64,000 nucleotides of DNA from Paraglaciecola polaris LMG 21857 (GTDB lineage: Bacteria > Pseudomonadota > Gammaproteobacteria > Enterobacterales > Alteromonadaceae). Positions 26,437 through 34,260 of this stretch are shown in pieces; positions within the stretch are counted from its first letter, which is position 1; every line of letters begins with the position of its first letter. The stretch is from contig NZ_BAER01000015.1 in NCBI RefSeq assembly GCF_000315055.1, positions 1-64,000 of the forward strand, given 5' to 3'. Made by a program: the position numbers and the translations under genes. The notes beneath the pieces are model-generated. The model was not told where the DNA came from and ran no database searches. It saw only the letters and a program-made list of their open reading frames with translations.

Positions 26437-27900
26437 ATGCTGATCTTTTTTATCTGTATCACTATCTTGATCCTTGGCTATAAGTTTTATAGTCCCTTTG
26501 TTGAAAAACAAGCCGGGATCGACCCCACAGTTGCCACCCCACAATCTCGTTTCAGCGAAGGTGTGGACTATGTTCCTATTCATCCCGTGCGAGCTTTTTT
26601 AATTCAGTTTTTAAACATAGCCGGTGTCGGCCCTATCTTCGGCCCTATTTTAGGTGCCTTATATGGCCCTATCGCGTTAGTTTGGATTGTGCTGGGTAAT
26701 GTTTTAGGCGGCGCCGTTCACGATTATTTTTCGGGTGTGATGAGTATTAAAGAAGACGGCAAGAGCTTGCCTGAAATCGCGGGGCATTATTACAACGTGG
26801 TTTTCAAAGGCTTCATGCTGATATTTACCGCCATGTTGCTGTTCTTCGTGGGTGTAGTATTTATCATGAGCCCGGCTGGGTTACTGAGTAATCTAGACTT
26901 TTTTAAAGACACTATTTTTGCTAATAACACCTTTTGGGTGCTGGTTATTCTGGGCTACTACTTTTTAGCCACCTTGTTGCCAATCGATAAAATCATTACC
27001 AAGTTTTATCCTATTTTTGGTTTATTGATGATCGTGATGACAACCATGATCGCCATTGCCTTGTTAATCGATGCGCCGCATTTGCCATTGACTGGGGATT
27101 TTATGGCCTACTTTGAGGCCGATCATGCCCATGATTTCCTTACACCCAATCCAGATGGTTTGCCCACTTGGCCATTATTGTTTGTCACCATTACCTGTGG
27201 AGCCATTAGTGGTTTTCACTCTACCCAAGCCCCTATTATCGCGCGTTGCTTAACCAATGAAAAATACGTGCGCCCAGTGTATTACGGTGCGATGGTGTGC
27301 GAAGGCATAGTGGCTTGTGTATGGGCGTTGGCGGGTATTGCTGCTTTCCCTGAAGGATACTCACAGCTCAAAGATATGCTAGACATCGGTGGTCCAGGGC
27401 TGGTGGTTAACCATGTGGCGAACAGCTATTTGGGCGTATTAGGCGGTATTATGGCGATTGTTGCTGTTGCGGTATTCCCTATTACGTCAGGTGATACAGC
27501 ATTTCGCTCGTTACGTTTAACTGTTGTTGACGCATTTAATATTCCGCAAAGCGTTCGCAACCGCTTATTGCTTGCTGTGCCTATTTTGACTATCGCTTAC
27601 TTTATGACAAAGCTCGACTTCACGGTCATTTGGCGTTACTTCGCGTTTTCAAACATGCTGTTATCGACCAGCGTGTTATGGCTAGCAACCAAGTACTTAT
27701 TTGACCGAGGTACGTTCCATTGGATTGCCAGTATTCCAGCGGTGATCACAACGGGTGTCACCGTTTCATATATCATGACAGCGGCCATCGGTTTTAACTT
27801 ATCGCCTGATTTAGGCAAGCCTATTGGTGCGGTCGTGGTGGCCATTGGTTTTATATTGTTGGCGCTAGCACACAACAAACACAAGCAAGCCGCTGCCTAG
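26437..27900 (+). CDS. CstA-family carbon starvation / peptide or pyruvate transporter
   Basis: This 487-residue inner-membrane protein has about 13 membrane segments. Family marks are 'VDYVPIHPVRAFLIQFLNIAG', 'GPIFGPILGALYGPIALVWIVLG', 'GGAVHDYFSGVMSI', 'GFHSTQAPIIARCLTNE' and 'PITSGDTAFRSLRLTV'. It is the short form of CstA (about 490 residues rather than about 700), common in marine gammaproteobacteria. Members take up peptides or pyruvate at carbon limitation. The N-terminus 'MLIFFICITILILGYKFYSPFVE' fits the family so ATG 26437 is accepted, though the ribosome site is poor. It is transcribed alone and ends at a clear terminator. The actual substrate is not shown by the sequence. Confidence 0.9.
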   Translation: MLIFFICITILILGYKFYSPFVEKQAGIDPTVATPQSRFSEGVDYVPIHPVRAFLIQFLNIAGVGPIFGPILGALYGPIALVWIVLGNVLGGAVHDYFSGVMSIKEDGKSLPEIAGHYYNVVFKGFMLIFTAMLLFFVGVVFIMSPAGLLSNLDFFKDTIFANNTFWVLVILGYYFLATLLPIDKIITKFYPIFGLLMIVMTTMIAIALLIDAPHLPLTGDFMAYFEADHAHDFLTPNPDGLPTWPLLFVTITCGAISGFHSTQAPIIARCLTNEKYVRPVYYGAMVCEGIVACVWALAGIAAFPEGYSQLKDMLDIGGPGLVVNHVANSYLGVLGGIMAIVAVAVFPITSGDTAFRSLRLTVVDAFNIPQSVRNRLLLAVPILTIAYFMTKLDFTVIWRYFAFSNMLLSTSVLWLATKYLFDRGTFHWIASIPAVITTGVTVSYIMTAAIGFNLSPDLGKPIGAVVVAIGFILLALAHNKHKQAAA

Positions 27901-27945
27901 AGCTTAAGCGACTGTTGAAAATGCGTTAAGGTGCAATGTGGTATC

Positions 27946-27976
27946 AAAAAGCTAACCCGAAACGGTTAGCTTTTTT
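27946..27976 (+). terminator. Rho-independent terminator after cstA-like gene
   Basis: GCTAACC (27951-27957) pairs with GGTTAGC (27964-27970) around the loop CGAAAC, with AAAAA before and TTTTTT after, so the stem extends into a T-run. It may act in both directions. Confidence 0.9.
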
Positions 27977-28035
27977 ATGAGTGGAATGTAATCAGCTAAC
28001 CGCGGGTTACCCAAAAAAGAGATGTGAATCTGACT

Positions 28036-28299
28036 TCATCCTATTTTTTGTGCGCAATAGGTGTTTTCTGGTCGGGTAGCACTTGAAAGTTTACCTAGGA
28101 AAATCACATCCGTACTTCGTTTCAGGTCGTAGTAAACATAATGCATGTCTGGGATTTGATAAGTATTAGGTGTTATTTCACCTGATGTCATACCCACAGC
28201 AGGGGGATTAAATAGGTTCTGCATGCTAGACAGGAGCACATCTTTAAATTTATCCCATGGCGTGTTGCCGTAAATAGCGGGAATAATTAACAGCTTCTT
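28036..28299 (-). pseudogene. Short open frame without a proper start, possible gene remnant
   Basis: The minus-strand frame is open from 28299 to a stop at 28036. It reads 'KKLLIIPAIYGNTPWDKFKDV' and continues '...TYQIPDMHYVYYDLKRSTDV', which looks more protein-like than chance. No ATG or good ribosome site begins it: an in-frame TAA lies just upstream of the first KK, and the only internal starts are GTG 28239 and ATG 28224. An ATG in another frame lies a few bases upstream, so one insertion would give a plausible start. No family is recognised. It could be a decayed small gene or chance. The rest of the stretch 27977-28355 shows nothing else. Confidence 0.25.
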
Positions 28300-28355
28300 T
28301 TACAAAGCATCTCAATGGTATGGATTTGAACGGCCTTGTGGTTAGTTATGGGCAC

Positions 28356-28379
28356 AAAAAAGGGATGCGAAGCATCCCT
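28356..28379 (-). terminator. Rho-independent terminator of the BtuB-type receptor gene
   Basis: AGGGATGC (28361-28368) and GCATCCCT (28372-28379) form a perfect 8-bp stem with a 3-base loop. On the minus strand it is followed by TTTTTTG. It lies 45 bases past the receptor stop codon. Confidence 0.88.
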
Positions 28380-28390
28380 AGGGGCAAAGT

Positions 28391-28419
28391 TAAGGTTTAA
28401 GCGTAACGCTTAAACCTTA
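28391..28419 (-). repeat. Perfect 13-bp inverted repeat just after btuB
   Basis: TAAGGTTTAAGCG (28391-28403) and CGCTTAAACCTTA (28407-28419) form a perfect palindrome with a 3-base centre between the receptor stop codon and its terminator. No T-run adjoins it. It gives a second stem at the 3' end of the transcript and could protect or help end it. Confidence 0.55.
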
Positions 28420-28423
28420 CCCC

Positions 28424-30301
28424 TTAAAACTGATATTGCACGCCCACATAAGCTGCGGCACCTGAGGTGTTATAGGCTGCTATGTCTTGGTAGTTTGCAT
28501 CGAAAGCGTTTTCGATACGGGCACTTAGGCTTAGGTCTTGATTCACCGCATAACGTGCGCTGACATCAAAAACTTCGTAACCTTTAAGCTGAATACCGTC
28601 TACGGCATCATGCAATGAACGTAATGTCGCGGCTAGTTTCCATGCGTCATTGTCGTAATACAAACTAACACTGCCGGCATTGCGCGGGCGGCGGCGACGT
28701 TGATCACCTGCTGTGTCTTCGGTGTCGTTATACGTGTAATTAGCGGTGACACCGACTGTGTCAGATATAACAAGATCGGCGATTAACTCGATACCTTTTG
28801 AGCTGCTTTCCCCTAAGTCTTGTAAGTAACCAGAGAAGGCGGCTAAATCAAAATAAATACTGTCTTGAATTTTCTGATCGAAATAGGTCGCTTCAAATTG
28901 TGAGCCAGACGCTAAGGTGTAGGTTAGGCCCACTTCAAATCCTTTCGTTGTTTCTTCTTTAAGCGCGGTTTCAGAGGCTGGAGCATTAGAGAAAGGGCCT
29001 GTGTTGTAAGCAATTTCACTTAAACTCGGTGCTCTAAAACCAGTACCGTAAGCACCTCGAAGTTTTAATTCGTTATCACCAACGGCCCATATATAGGCAC
29101 TGCTTAAACGATAACTGGTATGCTCACCAAAATCTTCATTGTCGTCATGGCGAACACCAGCAGTCACAAAGAGGTTACTTATCACTTCACTTTGGTATTC
29201 AAGGTAGTAGCCACGCTGAGTGCGGCTATCATCATCACTGGTGATTTTTTCTTGTTTCCAGTCGATGCCGTAGACTAAGTTGGCATTTTGATTTAACTCT
29301 GTAGTGCCAAGGTATTCAGCACGTTCAACGGTACCTTTGGTATCAAAGCTAGATAGGCCCTCGGTGATAAACTCCCGCTCAATGAAGCTTTTAGCGAGTG
29401 AAAATTGATGTTCTGAAGTGTTTGTGGAGTAGTTAGCGCTTACGCGTAAATCTGTTTGGTCAAACTTATTTTCACAATCATTTGTAGAGCCCGATGCACC
29501 AAAACACGAATCATATTCACCTTCGGCATTGGTGTTTCGTGCAACAAAATTTAGCTTTACCTGTTCATTTACTTGATAACCTAGGCGAGTGTGTAATGTA
29601 GTGTTGTCGTATCCGTCATCATCTTGGTTTTCAAGCGTGTTTACGCGAGAATTAAAGCCATCTGTTGAGAAGTCGGAAGCCGCTACATAGTAGTCAAATT
29701 TGTCACTCGAGCCCCCTACATCTGCGGCTAAGTTGGTCGCGTTGTAACGGCCATATTCGGCGGATACTTGACCTGAAGGTTCGCCCACGCCATTAGCGGT
29801 TTCGATATTGATCACGCCGCCAGCATCAGCACCATAAACTAAACCTTGGCTACCACGGAGTATTTCAACGCGGTTGATGTTGCTACTTTGTATTTGACCA
29901 AAGTTAGGGCCGACTTGTGTACCTGTTGGGTCTGACACCTCGACGCCATCGATACGAACTTGGGTGCGGTAGCCTTCTTCGCCACGAATTCGCAGGCTGG
30001 TTGTTGAACCCGCGCTACCATTGCTTGTAACAGTGATCGAGGGCTGAGTACGAAGTACATCCGCTAAATTTGCATAACCACGGGTTTCAATATCATCGCG
30101 AGTTAAAACTGATACAGAAGTCGCGATTTCGCGAATAGGCATGGCCACGCGGCTTGAAACAACAACCATGCGTTCAAGGTTGCTGTCGGGTTTGCTAGCA
30201 ACATCTGTTGAACTTGCTGGCTGTACATCAGTGGTTTGTGCGATAGCTGGGCTTGCAGCCAAGGCAAAAGAGATGGCGATAGCCATTGGACGGTGCTGCA
30301 T
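28424..30301 (-). CDS. btuB: TonB-dependent vitamin B12 receptor (BtuB-like)
   Basis: This 625-residue outer-membrane receptor starts at ATG 30301 behind GAGGAACACAC with a signal peptide ending at 'AIAQT'. A TonB-box-like 'ERMVVVSSRV' is followed by the plug domain ('ATSVSVLTRDDIETRGYANL', 'LRIRGEEGYRTQVRIDGVEV', 'NRVEILRGSQGLVYGADAGG') and a 22-strand barrel that ends in 'YVGVQYQF' with the terminal Phe needed for assembly. The size (about 600) and plug match BtuB. The leader contains a cobalamin riboswitch, so uptake of corrinoids powered by TonB is strongly supported. No BtuCDF genes are in the window. A terminator follows. Confidence 0.9.
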   Translation of the reverse strand: MQHRPMAIAISFALAASPAIAQTTDVQPASSTDVASKPDSNLERMVVVSSRVAMPIREIATSVSVLTRDDIETRGYANLADVLRTQPSITVTSNGSAGSTTSLRIRGEEGYRTQVRIDGVEVSDPTGTQVGPNFGQIQSSNINRVEILRGSQGLVYGADAGGVINIETANGVGEPSGQVSAEYGRYNATNLAADVGGSSDKFDYYVAASDFSTDGFNSRVNTLENQDDDGYDNTTLHTRLGYQVNEQVKLNFVARNTNAEGEYDSCFGASGSTNDCENKFDQTDLRVSANYSTNTSEHQFSLAKSFIEREFITEGLSSFDTKGTVERAEYLGTTELNQNANLVYGIDWKQEKITSDDDSRTQRGYYLEYQSEVISNLFVTAGVRHDDNEDFGEHTSYRLSSAYIWAVGDNELKLRGAYGTGFRAPSLSEIAYNTGPFSNAPASETALKEETTKGFEVGLTYTLASGSQFEATYFDQKIQDSIYFDLAAFSGYLQDLGESSSKGIELIADLVISDTVGVTANYTYNDTEDTAGDQRRRRPRNAGSVSLYYDNDAWKLAATLRSLHDAVDGIQLKGYEVFDVSARYAVNQDLSLSARIENAFDANYQDIAAYNTSGAAAYVGVQYQF

Positions 30302-30450
30302 GTGTGTTCCTCAATCTGAAAAAGTAAACGATCGAAGGAGGGGTAAAATGCGTGAATTATAATAATCTTGCAGCTATTTACAGCGAACTCTCATTAAGAA
30401 GAGTGTGAATGTATAAAAAAGTCAGCAAGTTAATTTGATAGGTGCATTCT

Positions 30451-30471
30451 AATGAAGCCCTCCGCTTCATT
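30451..30471 (-). other. Hairpin with a Shine-Dalgarno-like loop in the btuB leader
   Basis: AATGAAG and CTTCATT form a 7-bp stem; the RNA loop reads CGGAGGG. It lies about 20 bases after the riboswitch and about 150 bases before the btuB start. It may belong to the expression platform, or to a short leader frame, but this is a guess. Confidence 0.35.
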
Positions 30472-30484
30472 CGTAAATAACTAT

Positions 30485-30640
30485 TTCGTAGGCCGGTGTC
30501 GGGCTGGCATCTCTGAGTATGCGTACCGTTGCGGGGGCAGCGATGGATTAACCCAGACAAGCCGTGTTTTGTCTGGTGACACCATACTTCCCGTTTACCC
30601 TGTTCAGTTGAAATGGCTCACAACTAACAGGCACCTAGAA
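30485..30640 (-). promoter_or_regulatory. Cobalamin (AdoCbl) riboswitch in the btuB leader
   Basis: On the minus strand the leader holds the conserved cobalamin-riboswitch elements in order: GGTGCC at the 5' edge, an AACAGGG...GGGAAG...GGTG segment, the core GCTGCCCCCGCAACGGTA (plus-strand about 30526-30543), and a B12-box-like GCCAGCCCGACACCGGCC (30491-30508). Ligand binding normally lowers expression of the downstream gene, here the BtuB-type receptor. The box differs slightly from the AGCCAGGAGACCTGCC form but the stem GGCCGGTG/GCCAGCCC region is kept. The expression platform is unclear: no intrinsic terminator is obvious between it and btuB. Confidence 0.9.
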
Positions 30641-30651
30641 TAGCGGCGCAG

Positions 30652-30680
30652 ACATTACAAACACTTGCCGGTAAAGTCAA
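30652..30680 (-). promoter_or_regulatory. Promoter for the riboswitch-btuB transcript
   Basis: On the minus strand TTGACT (30680-30675), a 17-base spacer and TAATGT (30657-30652) make a good sigma-70 promoter. It would start transcription near 30645, a few bases before the riboswitch. Confidence 0.65.
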
Positions 30681-30820
30681 CGTATTAGACGATTAAAGCA
30701 TTCGATCTTGCTGTTAAATATCAAAAGGGAATAAATAAACCTATCGGCTGATTTTTTAAAAGCAAAGGCGGTGGGATATATGTGCTGCTCATCTTGAATG
30801 CCCTGCAAAAATAATATAAT

Positions 30821-32117
30821 GACACCCATAATAAAAATTGAATCAAAAACATACCAGATTCAAGATGAAGGACCCACCTTTACTATTCCGTTCGCTAAGA
30901 TAGAGACCGAACGGCATTTAATGTTCTTATCTATTTCATTTTGAGTCTTGTGGGGGTGTTAAATGAATGACTGGAAGGGCTCACACACATTAAGAATCAT
31001 CGAAAATGTACGTCGATATAGGAATTTTTTACAATAGGTTTTTAGTGAAAATTACGCGCGCTTGAGTAACACCTTTGCCTTACCCATTCCCCTAATACGT
31101 TGATGGTGCGTATGGCGTTTAAACACATTCATCATCAGTTCTGCACCAGCGGCACAATAAAAGTGTTTTTCGAACTCAGTGGTTAAGGTCAGCCATTGCG
31201 CTGAATTTAAGCCTAATCGATCTAGAATGGTGCTTTGGCAGTTATCGATATTTCCGACTTTGTCGTTAAGAATACAACGGCCTGTGGTTTGTACTAACTC
31301 GCAATAGTCTTCTAGCGAATAGACAATACCCTTAGGCATATTTTGTTTAAAATTACCCACAAAAGGCATTAAATTTTTTGGTTGTACTTGATTGTTTTTG
31401 ATTGCGTGAACGCGTTTTTTAATACTGGTATGTTTTGATGTTTCTGGTGTTTTTTCAACTTTTGCTCGAATGGGGTTCAAGTCGACATAGACCATACACG
31501 CGATCAACGCACTTTCGTCTAACAATGCTTGGGATTTAAAACGTCCTTCCCAGAATCGACCTGTGCAGCCGTCCTCTTTATTTGCTTCTCTTGCAATATA
31601 TTCATTGGTTTCACGCATGAACCAACTGATGTCATACAAACGTTTGCGGTACTGCTCAACCGTTTCATCAAAGGTAACTAGTTCGCCAGCGGTGAGTCTA
31701 TCGCCGGCCACGTATTTTTGGGTTAGCAATGACCCCTTATGTAACTTTAGGTAGCGGCGCAATACCTCCGTGGTAGGTAAACTTTCAGCTAACGCTTTGT
31801 CTACATGCAGCACTACATGAGTATGATTAGCCATTACTGCATAAGCACAAATATCTATCGTAAAGGCTGTGGATAGGAAGAGTAACCGCTTTTCTACCCA
31901 TTCTCGGCGATGTTCGTAACTTTGGCCGGAATATTTATCAACACCACATAAGAATGAACGGCGGACGCACCGTGAAATACAGTGATAGTAGGGAGTATCA
32001 ATTAAGCTGACTTGGCTTTTTCTAGGTTGAGGCATAACGCATATACCCGATTATAAATAAAACACCTTACAAGCTTAGGACAGATTAGAAAATGAGGTGA
32101 ATTTTATCATGGGTGTC
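30821..32117 (-). mobile_element. RAYT-type element with terminal inverted repeats
   Basis: The transposase gene is flanked by GACACCCATAATAAAAATT (30821-30839) and, in inverted orientation, a near copy (32100-32117: AATTTTATCATGGGTGTC). The arms match at 17 of about 19 positions allowing one base gap. They enclose about 1.3 kb holding only the transposase, a 200-base 3' region and a 7-bp hairpin (CCGTTCG 30888-30894, CGAACGG 30908-30914). No target-site duplication is evident, as expected for tyrosine HUH enzymes. The element lies just upstream of the btuB promoter and abuts the end of the gene at 32144. Confidence 0.6.
31052..32035 (-). CDS. REP-associated tyrosine transposase (RAYT, Y1_Tnp family)
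   Basis: This 327-residue protein is an IS200-like HUH-Y1 transposase of the RAYT group. It begins 'MPQPRKSQVSLIDTPYYHCISRCVRRSFLCG', followed by 'SYEHRREWVEKRLLFLSTAF', and has the metal-binding HUH motif 'NHTHVVLHV' near residue 70, the 'FMRETNEYIAREANKEDGCTG'-type segment with catalytic Tyr candidates and 'RFWEGRFKSQALLDESAL', all typical. Residues 190-327 form an extra basic domain. RAYTs cut and join single-stranded DNA at short palindromic repeats. Reading frame appears intact. It sits inside inverted repeats given in the separate element entry. Start ATG 32035 matches the family N-terminus; the ribosome site is weak. Confidence 0.88.
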   Translation of the reverse strand: MPQPRKSQVSLIDTPYYHCISRCVRRSFLCGVDKYSGQSYEHRREWVEKRLLFLSTAFTIDICAYAVMANHTHVVLHVDKALAESLPTTEVLRRYLKLHKGSLLTQKYVAGDRLTAGELVTFDETVEQYRKRLYDISWFMRETNEYIAREANKEDGCTGRFWEGRFKSQALLDESALIACMVYVDLNPIRAKVEKTPETSKHTSIKKRVHAIKNNQVQPKNLMPFVGNFKQNMPKGIVYSLEDYCELVQTTGRCILNDKVGNIDNCQSTILDRLGLNSAQWLTLTTEFEKHFYCAAGAELMMNVFKRHTHHQRIRGMGKAKVLLKRA

Positions 32118-32143
32118 CTGATTAGAAAATTTTTAAAGGTTTG

Positions 32144-33463
32144 TTAGGCTTTTTTCTTTGATAGTATGGCTTGCTCGATGACCCAAAGACGATCTTGGCC
32201 CCAGGTCACCGTGTCTTGATAATGAAAACAGGGGACCCCCCATAAGCCCAGATTGTTGAGTTCATTCATGTTGTCTTCAACTTCTTGGCGCCAAGGTTGG
32301 ACTGGGTTGTTTAGTTCTCTTTTTGCTTCATGCCAATTCAAACCGCTGCGCTGAACAATGACTTGCATGCCATTTTCATTGTCAGCTAATAATCCTTGGC
32401 TGTTAACGGCTCTAGCAAACTCCAGAAGGTAAGAAATTTCTTTGCCTTGGGATTTAGCCAGTGCGAACAAGGCGTAGCAATTTTCGACAGCTTTACCGAG
32501 GGGATCCGCAACAAAACCATAATCAATACCATGCTTTTTAGCTTCACGCTTTGTATCGTGAAATATATACATCTTCTTTGTTTGCGGAACGTTCATACCG
32601 CGCATCATCATGGGTAAAACGGGTTTGACGATAAGTGGGCAGCCATAGTGGTTGCATAGTTTAACCGCCAGCTCCAAACCCAAATAGGAATAGGGGCTAC
32701 GAGCCGAAAAATATAGAGTGACAGGATGAGCCGCGGTTTCTGGTGTCGCTGGATGTGTCAATAAATGCTTGGTTTGACGGTCATACTTTACTTGGCCGCC
32801 TGCTGATGAGGCCAGCAGGAGATTTAAGCGACTTTCAAGGTGATCTAGCCTATCGATGGCCCAATACCATTCCCCTGCATATTTGATAGTGGCAGGAAGA
32901 TAGTGCCCTTGTTTTACTTGGTATTCTTGGTTTTGAATGAGCATTTTGCAGCTAGCCAGCGGCATTAGCTCGGTTTCGGCTGTTTTTTGTGCCACTAATT
33001 CACTGGGGACGTTCTGCCAATATTGGGCAAAGATAGCCAGCATATCTGTCACAGAAAGGGCACATTTTTCCACATGCAGCATGGCGGCCCAGTAGGCGTC
33101 GAGAGCATTGTCATTTTTGCCTGCAAAATTGTCTAATTCAGGGAACGAGAGGGCATACAATTTGGCTAGCCGTGCACAATCAATTAGGCTGTTTTGTTGC
33201 CACTTCGCTAAATCGGGGAACATGTCTGTTTGTTTATCGCGCACTGTGTATAAGCGCACCTGGAGCCCATAGCGCTGCTGTATTTCGGGGATAACTTGCA
33301 ACAAGAGATAGCTGTACGGATCGGTGATGCAAACGAACACTTCTAGGGTATGTTCTTTTGAGGTAATAGAACGCTTTCCTTCGTGGTACAGGCGTTTGGT
33401 GCTTAGCACTGTGTCACTGGAAATTGCCTTGGTCATGTAACGCATGATGTGTTGTTTTAACAT
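32144..33463 (-). CDS. Tandem thioredoxin-fold protein related to DsbA / 2-hydroxychromene-2-carboxylate isomerase
   Basis: The 439-residue cytoplasmic protein has two copies of a DsbA-like fold. Copy 1 (about 38-215) starts 'LEVFVCITDPYSYLLLQVI'. Copy 2 (about 235-435) starts 'VTLYFSARSPYSYLGLELAV' and ends 'NNLGLWGVPCFHYQDTVTWGQDRLW', the typical cis-Pro and C-terminal pattern of HCCA isomerases and kappa-class glutathione transferases. Neither copy has a CxxC, so it is not a disulfide oxidoreductase; the SPYSYL Ser is the position that binds glutathione thiol in HCCA isomerases. It may be a glutathione-dependent isomerase or transferase of unknown substrate. ATG 33463 follows GAGGAAGCCCA. 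It is a single gene; the RAYT element abuts its 3' end. Confidence 0.8.
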   Translation of the reverse strand: MLKQHIMRYMTKAISSDTVLSTKRLYHEGKRSITSKEHTLEVFVCITDPYSYLLLQVIPEIQQRYGLQVRLYTVRDKQTDMFPDLAKWQQNSLIDCARLAKLYALSFPELDNFAGKNDNALDAYWAAMLHVEKCALSVTDMLAIFAQYWQNVPSELVAQKTAETELMPLASCKMLIQNQEYQVKQGHYLPATIKYAGEWYWAIDRLDHLESRLNLLLASSAGGQVKYDRQTKHLLTHPATPETAAHPVTLYFSARSPYSYLGLELAVKLCNHYGCPLIVKPVLPMMMRGMNVPQTKKMYIFHDTKREAKKHGIDYGFVADPLGKAVENCYALFALAKSQGKEISYLLEFARAVNSQGLLADNENGMQVIVQRSGLNWHEAKRELNNPVQPWRQEVEDNMNELNNLGLWGVPCFHYQDTVTWGQDRLWVIEQAILSKKKA

Positions 33464-33557
33464 TGGGCTTCCTCAATTATTTTTATCGTTATTGTATCGA
33501 TAGCGTCCACATATTCTGCCGTTTTTAACATCGCAGCGATAACTTCTTTTTTAGATT

Positions 33558-33584
33558 GATGCCGATGGCACATCGGCATCTTTT
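33558..33584 (+). terminator. Terminator-like hairpin with no gene upstream
   Basis: GATGCCGAT (33558-33566) and ATCGGCATC (33572-33580) make a perfect 9-bp stem with loop GGCAC, followed on the plus strand by TTTTA. No plus-strand gene ends here, since the gene to the left is divergent. It could end a small RNA starting after 33464, or a chance structure. Confidence 0.45.
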
Positions 33585-34075
33585 ACAAGGCACTCATGCA
33601 TTAAGGCCAAGAGAATCGGTCACATCAACTCAGTATTATTGGTCATTTTTGTGAGTATTCGCGTCTTGCTGATGAAGAGAGCCGTTATGTAAACGTTATC
33701 TAGACACCCATAACATTCAATGCAAAAGTGGAGGCTATAATAGGCATTACTTTGAGCGCGGCGCTACACAAATTGACTGGTACTTATTAAAAGCCGCTCG
33801 CTGCTATCCCTGGTGAGCAGCCCTTCGATTATCTGTGCAATACGGGGTATTTAGCATGCCAATACCGCAATAGGCACAACACCTTGCCTGATTGATCCAG
33901 CACTTTGCTTGGTAAATTTTCATCAATTAATTTATTTGCACATAGATATACCCACAACGCTATGGGAAAGCGCTTCCATATTGGGCATTGATTTAATGTT
34001 GTTCTTTTGATGGTTAAAAAAACGTTAAAAAAGGTTGTTTTTATGTTTAATTAACATTAGATTAACCAATAATAT
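33585..34075. other. Long leader/intergenic DNA upstream of the mannanase gene
   Basis: About 490 bases without a convincing gene. It contains a copy of GACACCCATAA (33703-33713) identical to the first 11 bases of the nearby RAYT element end, a small hairpin GGTATT/AATACC near 33846, and the palindromic site listed at 33962. No frame above 60 codons is seen. Confidence 0.45.
33962..33979. promoter_or_regulatory. Candidate second LacI-family-type operator
   Basis: ATGGGAAAGCGCTTCCAT is a near-palindrome with an AAGCGCTT centre, the form bound by LacI-family sugar regulators and CelR-like proteins. It differs from the AACCGGTT sites of this locus and is about 110 bases upstream of the first of them, so another regulator might act on the mannanase promoter. 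Confidence 0.35.
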
Positions 34076-34087
34076 GAAACCGGTTCA
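34076..34087. promoter_or_regulatory. LacI-family operator, upstream copy at the mannanase promoter
   Basis: GAAACCGGTTCA matches the locus consensus TGAACCGGTTCA at 10 of 12 bases, with the right half exact. Its centre is 54 bp from the second copy. Confidence 0.65.
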
Positions 34088-34129
34088 CTTTGCGCACTAT
34101 GTGATTCCGGTTTTTTTAGAGAAATAAAA

Positions 34130-34141
34130 TGAACCGGTTCA
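34130..34141. promoter_or_regulatory. LacI-family operator, exact copy at the mannanase promoter
   Basis: TGAACCGGTTCA, a perfect 12-base palindrome, 120 bases before the mannanase start. The same 12 bases recur at 44809 and 46035, next to and on both sides of the LacI gene at 44841-45845. Confidence 0.8.
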
Positions 34142-34260
34142 TTTTTGTTTGATGCGCAATTACCTAGTCAGGAAACATGCTTAACACACGGCATAGACGC
34201 AGTCGGTAATTCCTTTAATAGAACGAATAAATAAAAAGCAAAATTGAGGTAAGAGTCCTT

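Noticed and set aside
30378-30470. Short minus-strand frame starting MKRRASLE in the btuB leader
   Set aside because: About 30 codons with no ribosome site; more likely part of the leader RNA structure.
30452-30643. 63-codon plus-strand frame opposite the btuB leader
   Set aside because: It overlaps the cobalamin riboswitch on the other strand and has no ribosome site or family pattern.
30963-31037. 24-residue plus-strand frame inside the RAYT element
   Set aside because: Too short and without recognisable features, although GGGGGTG lies before its ATG.
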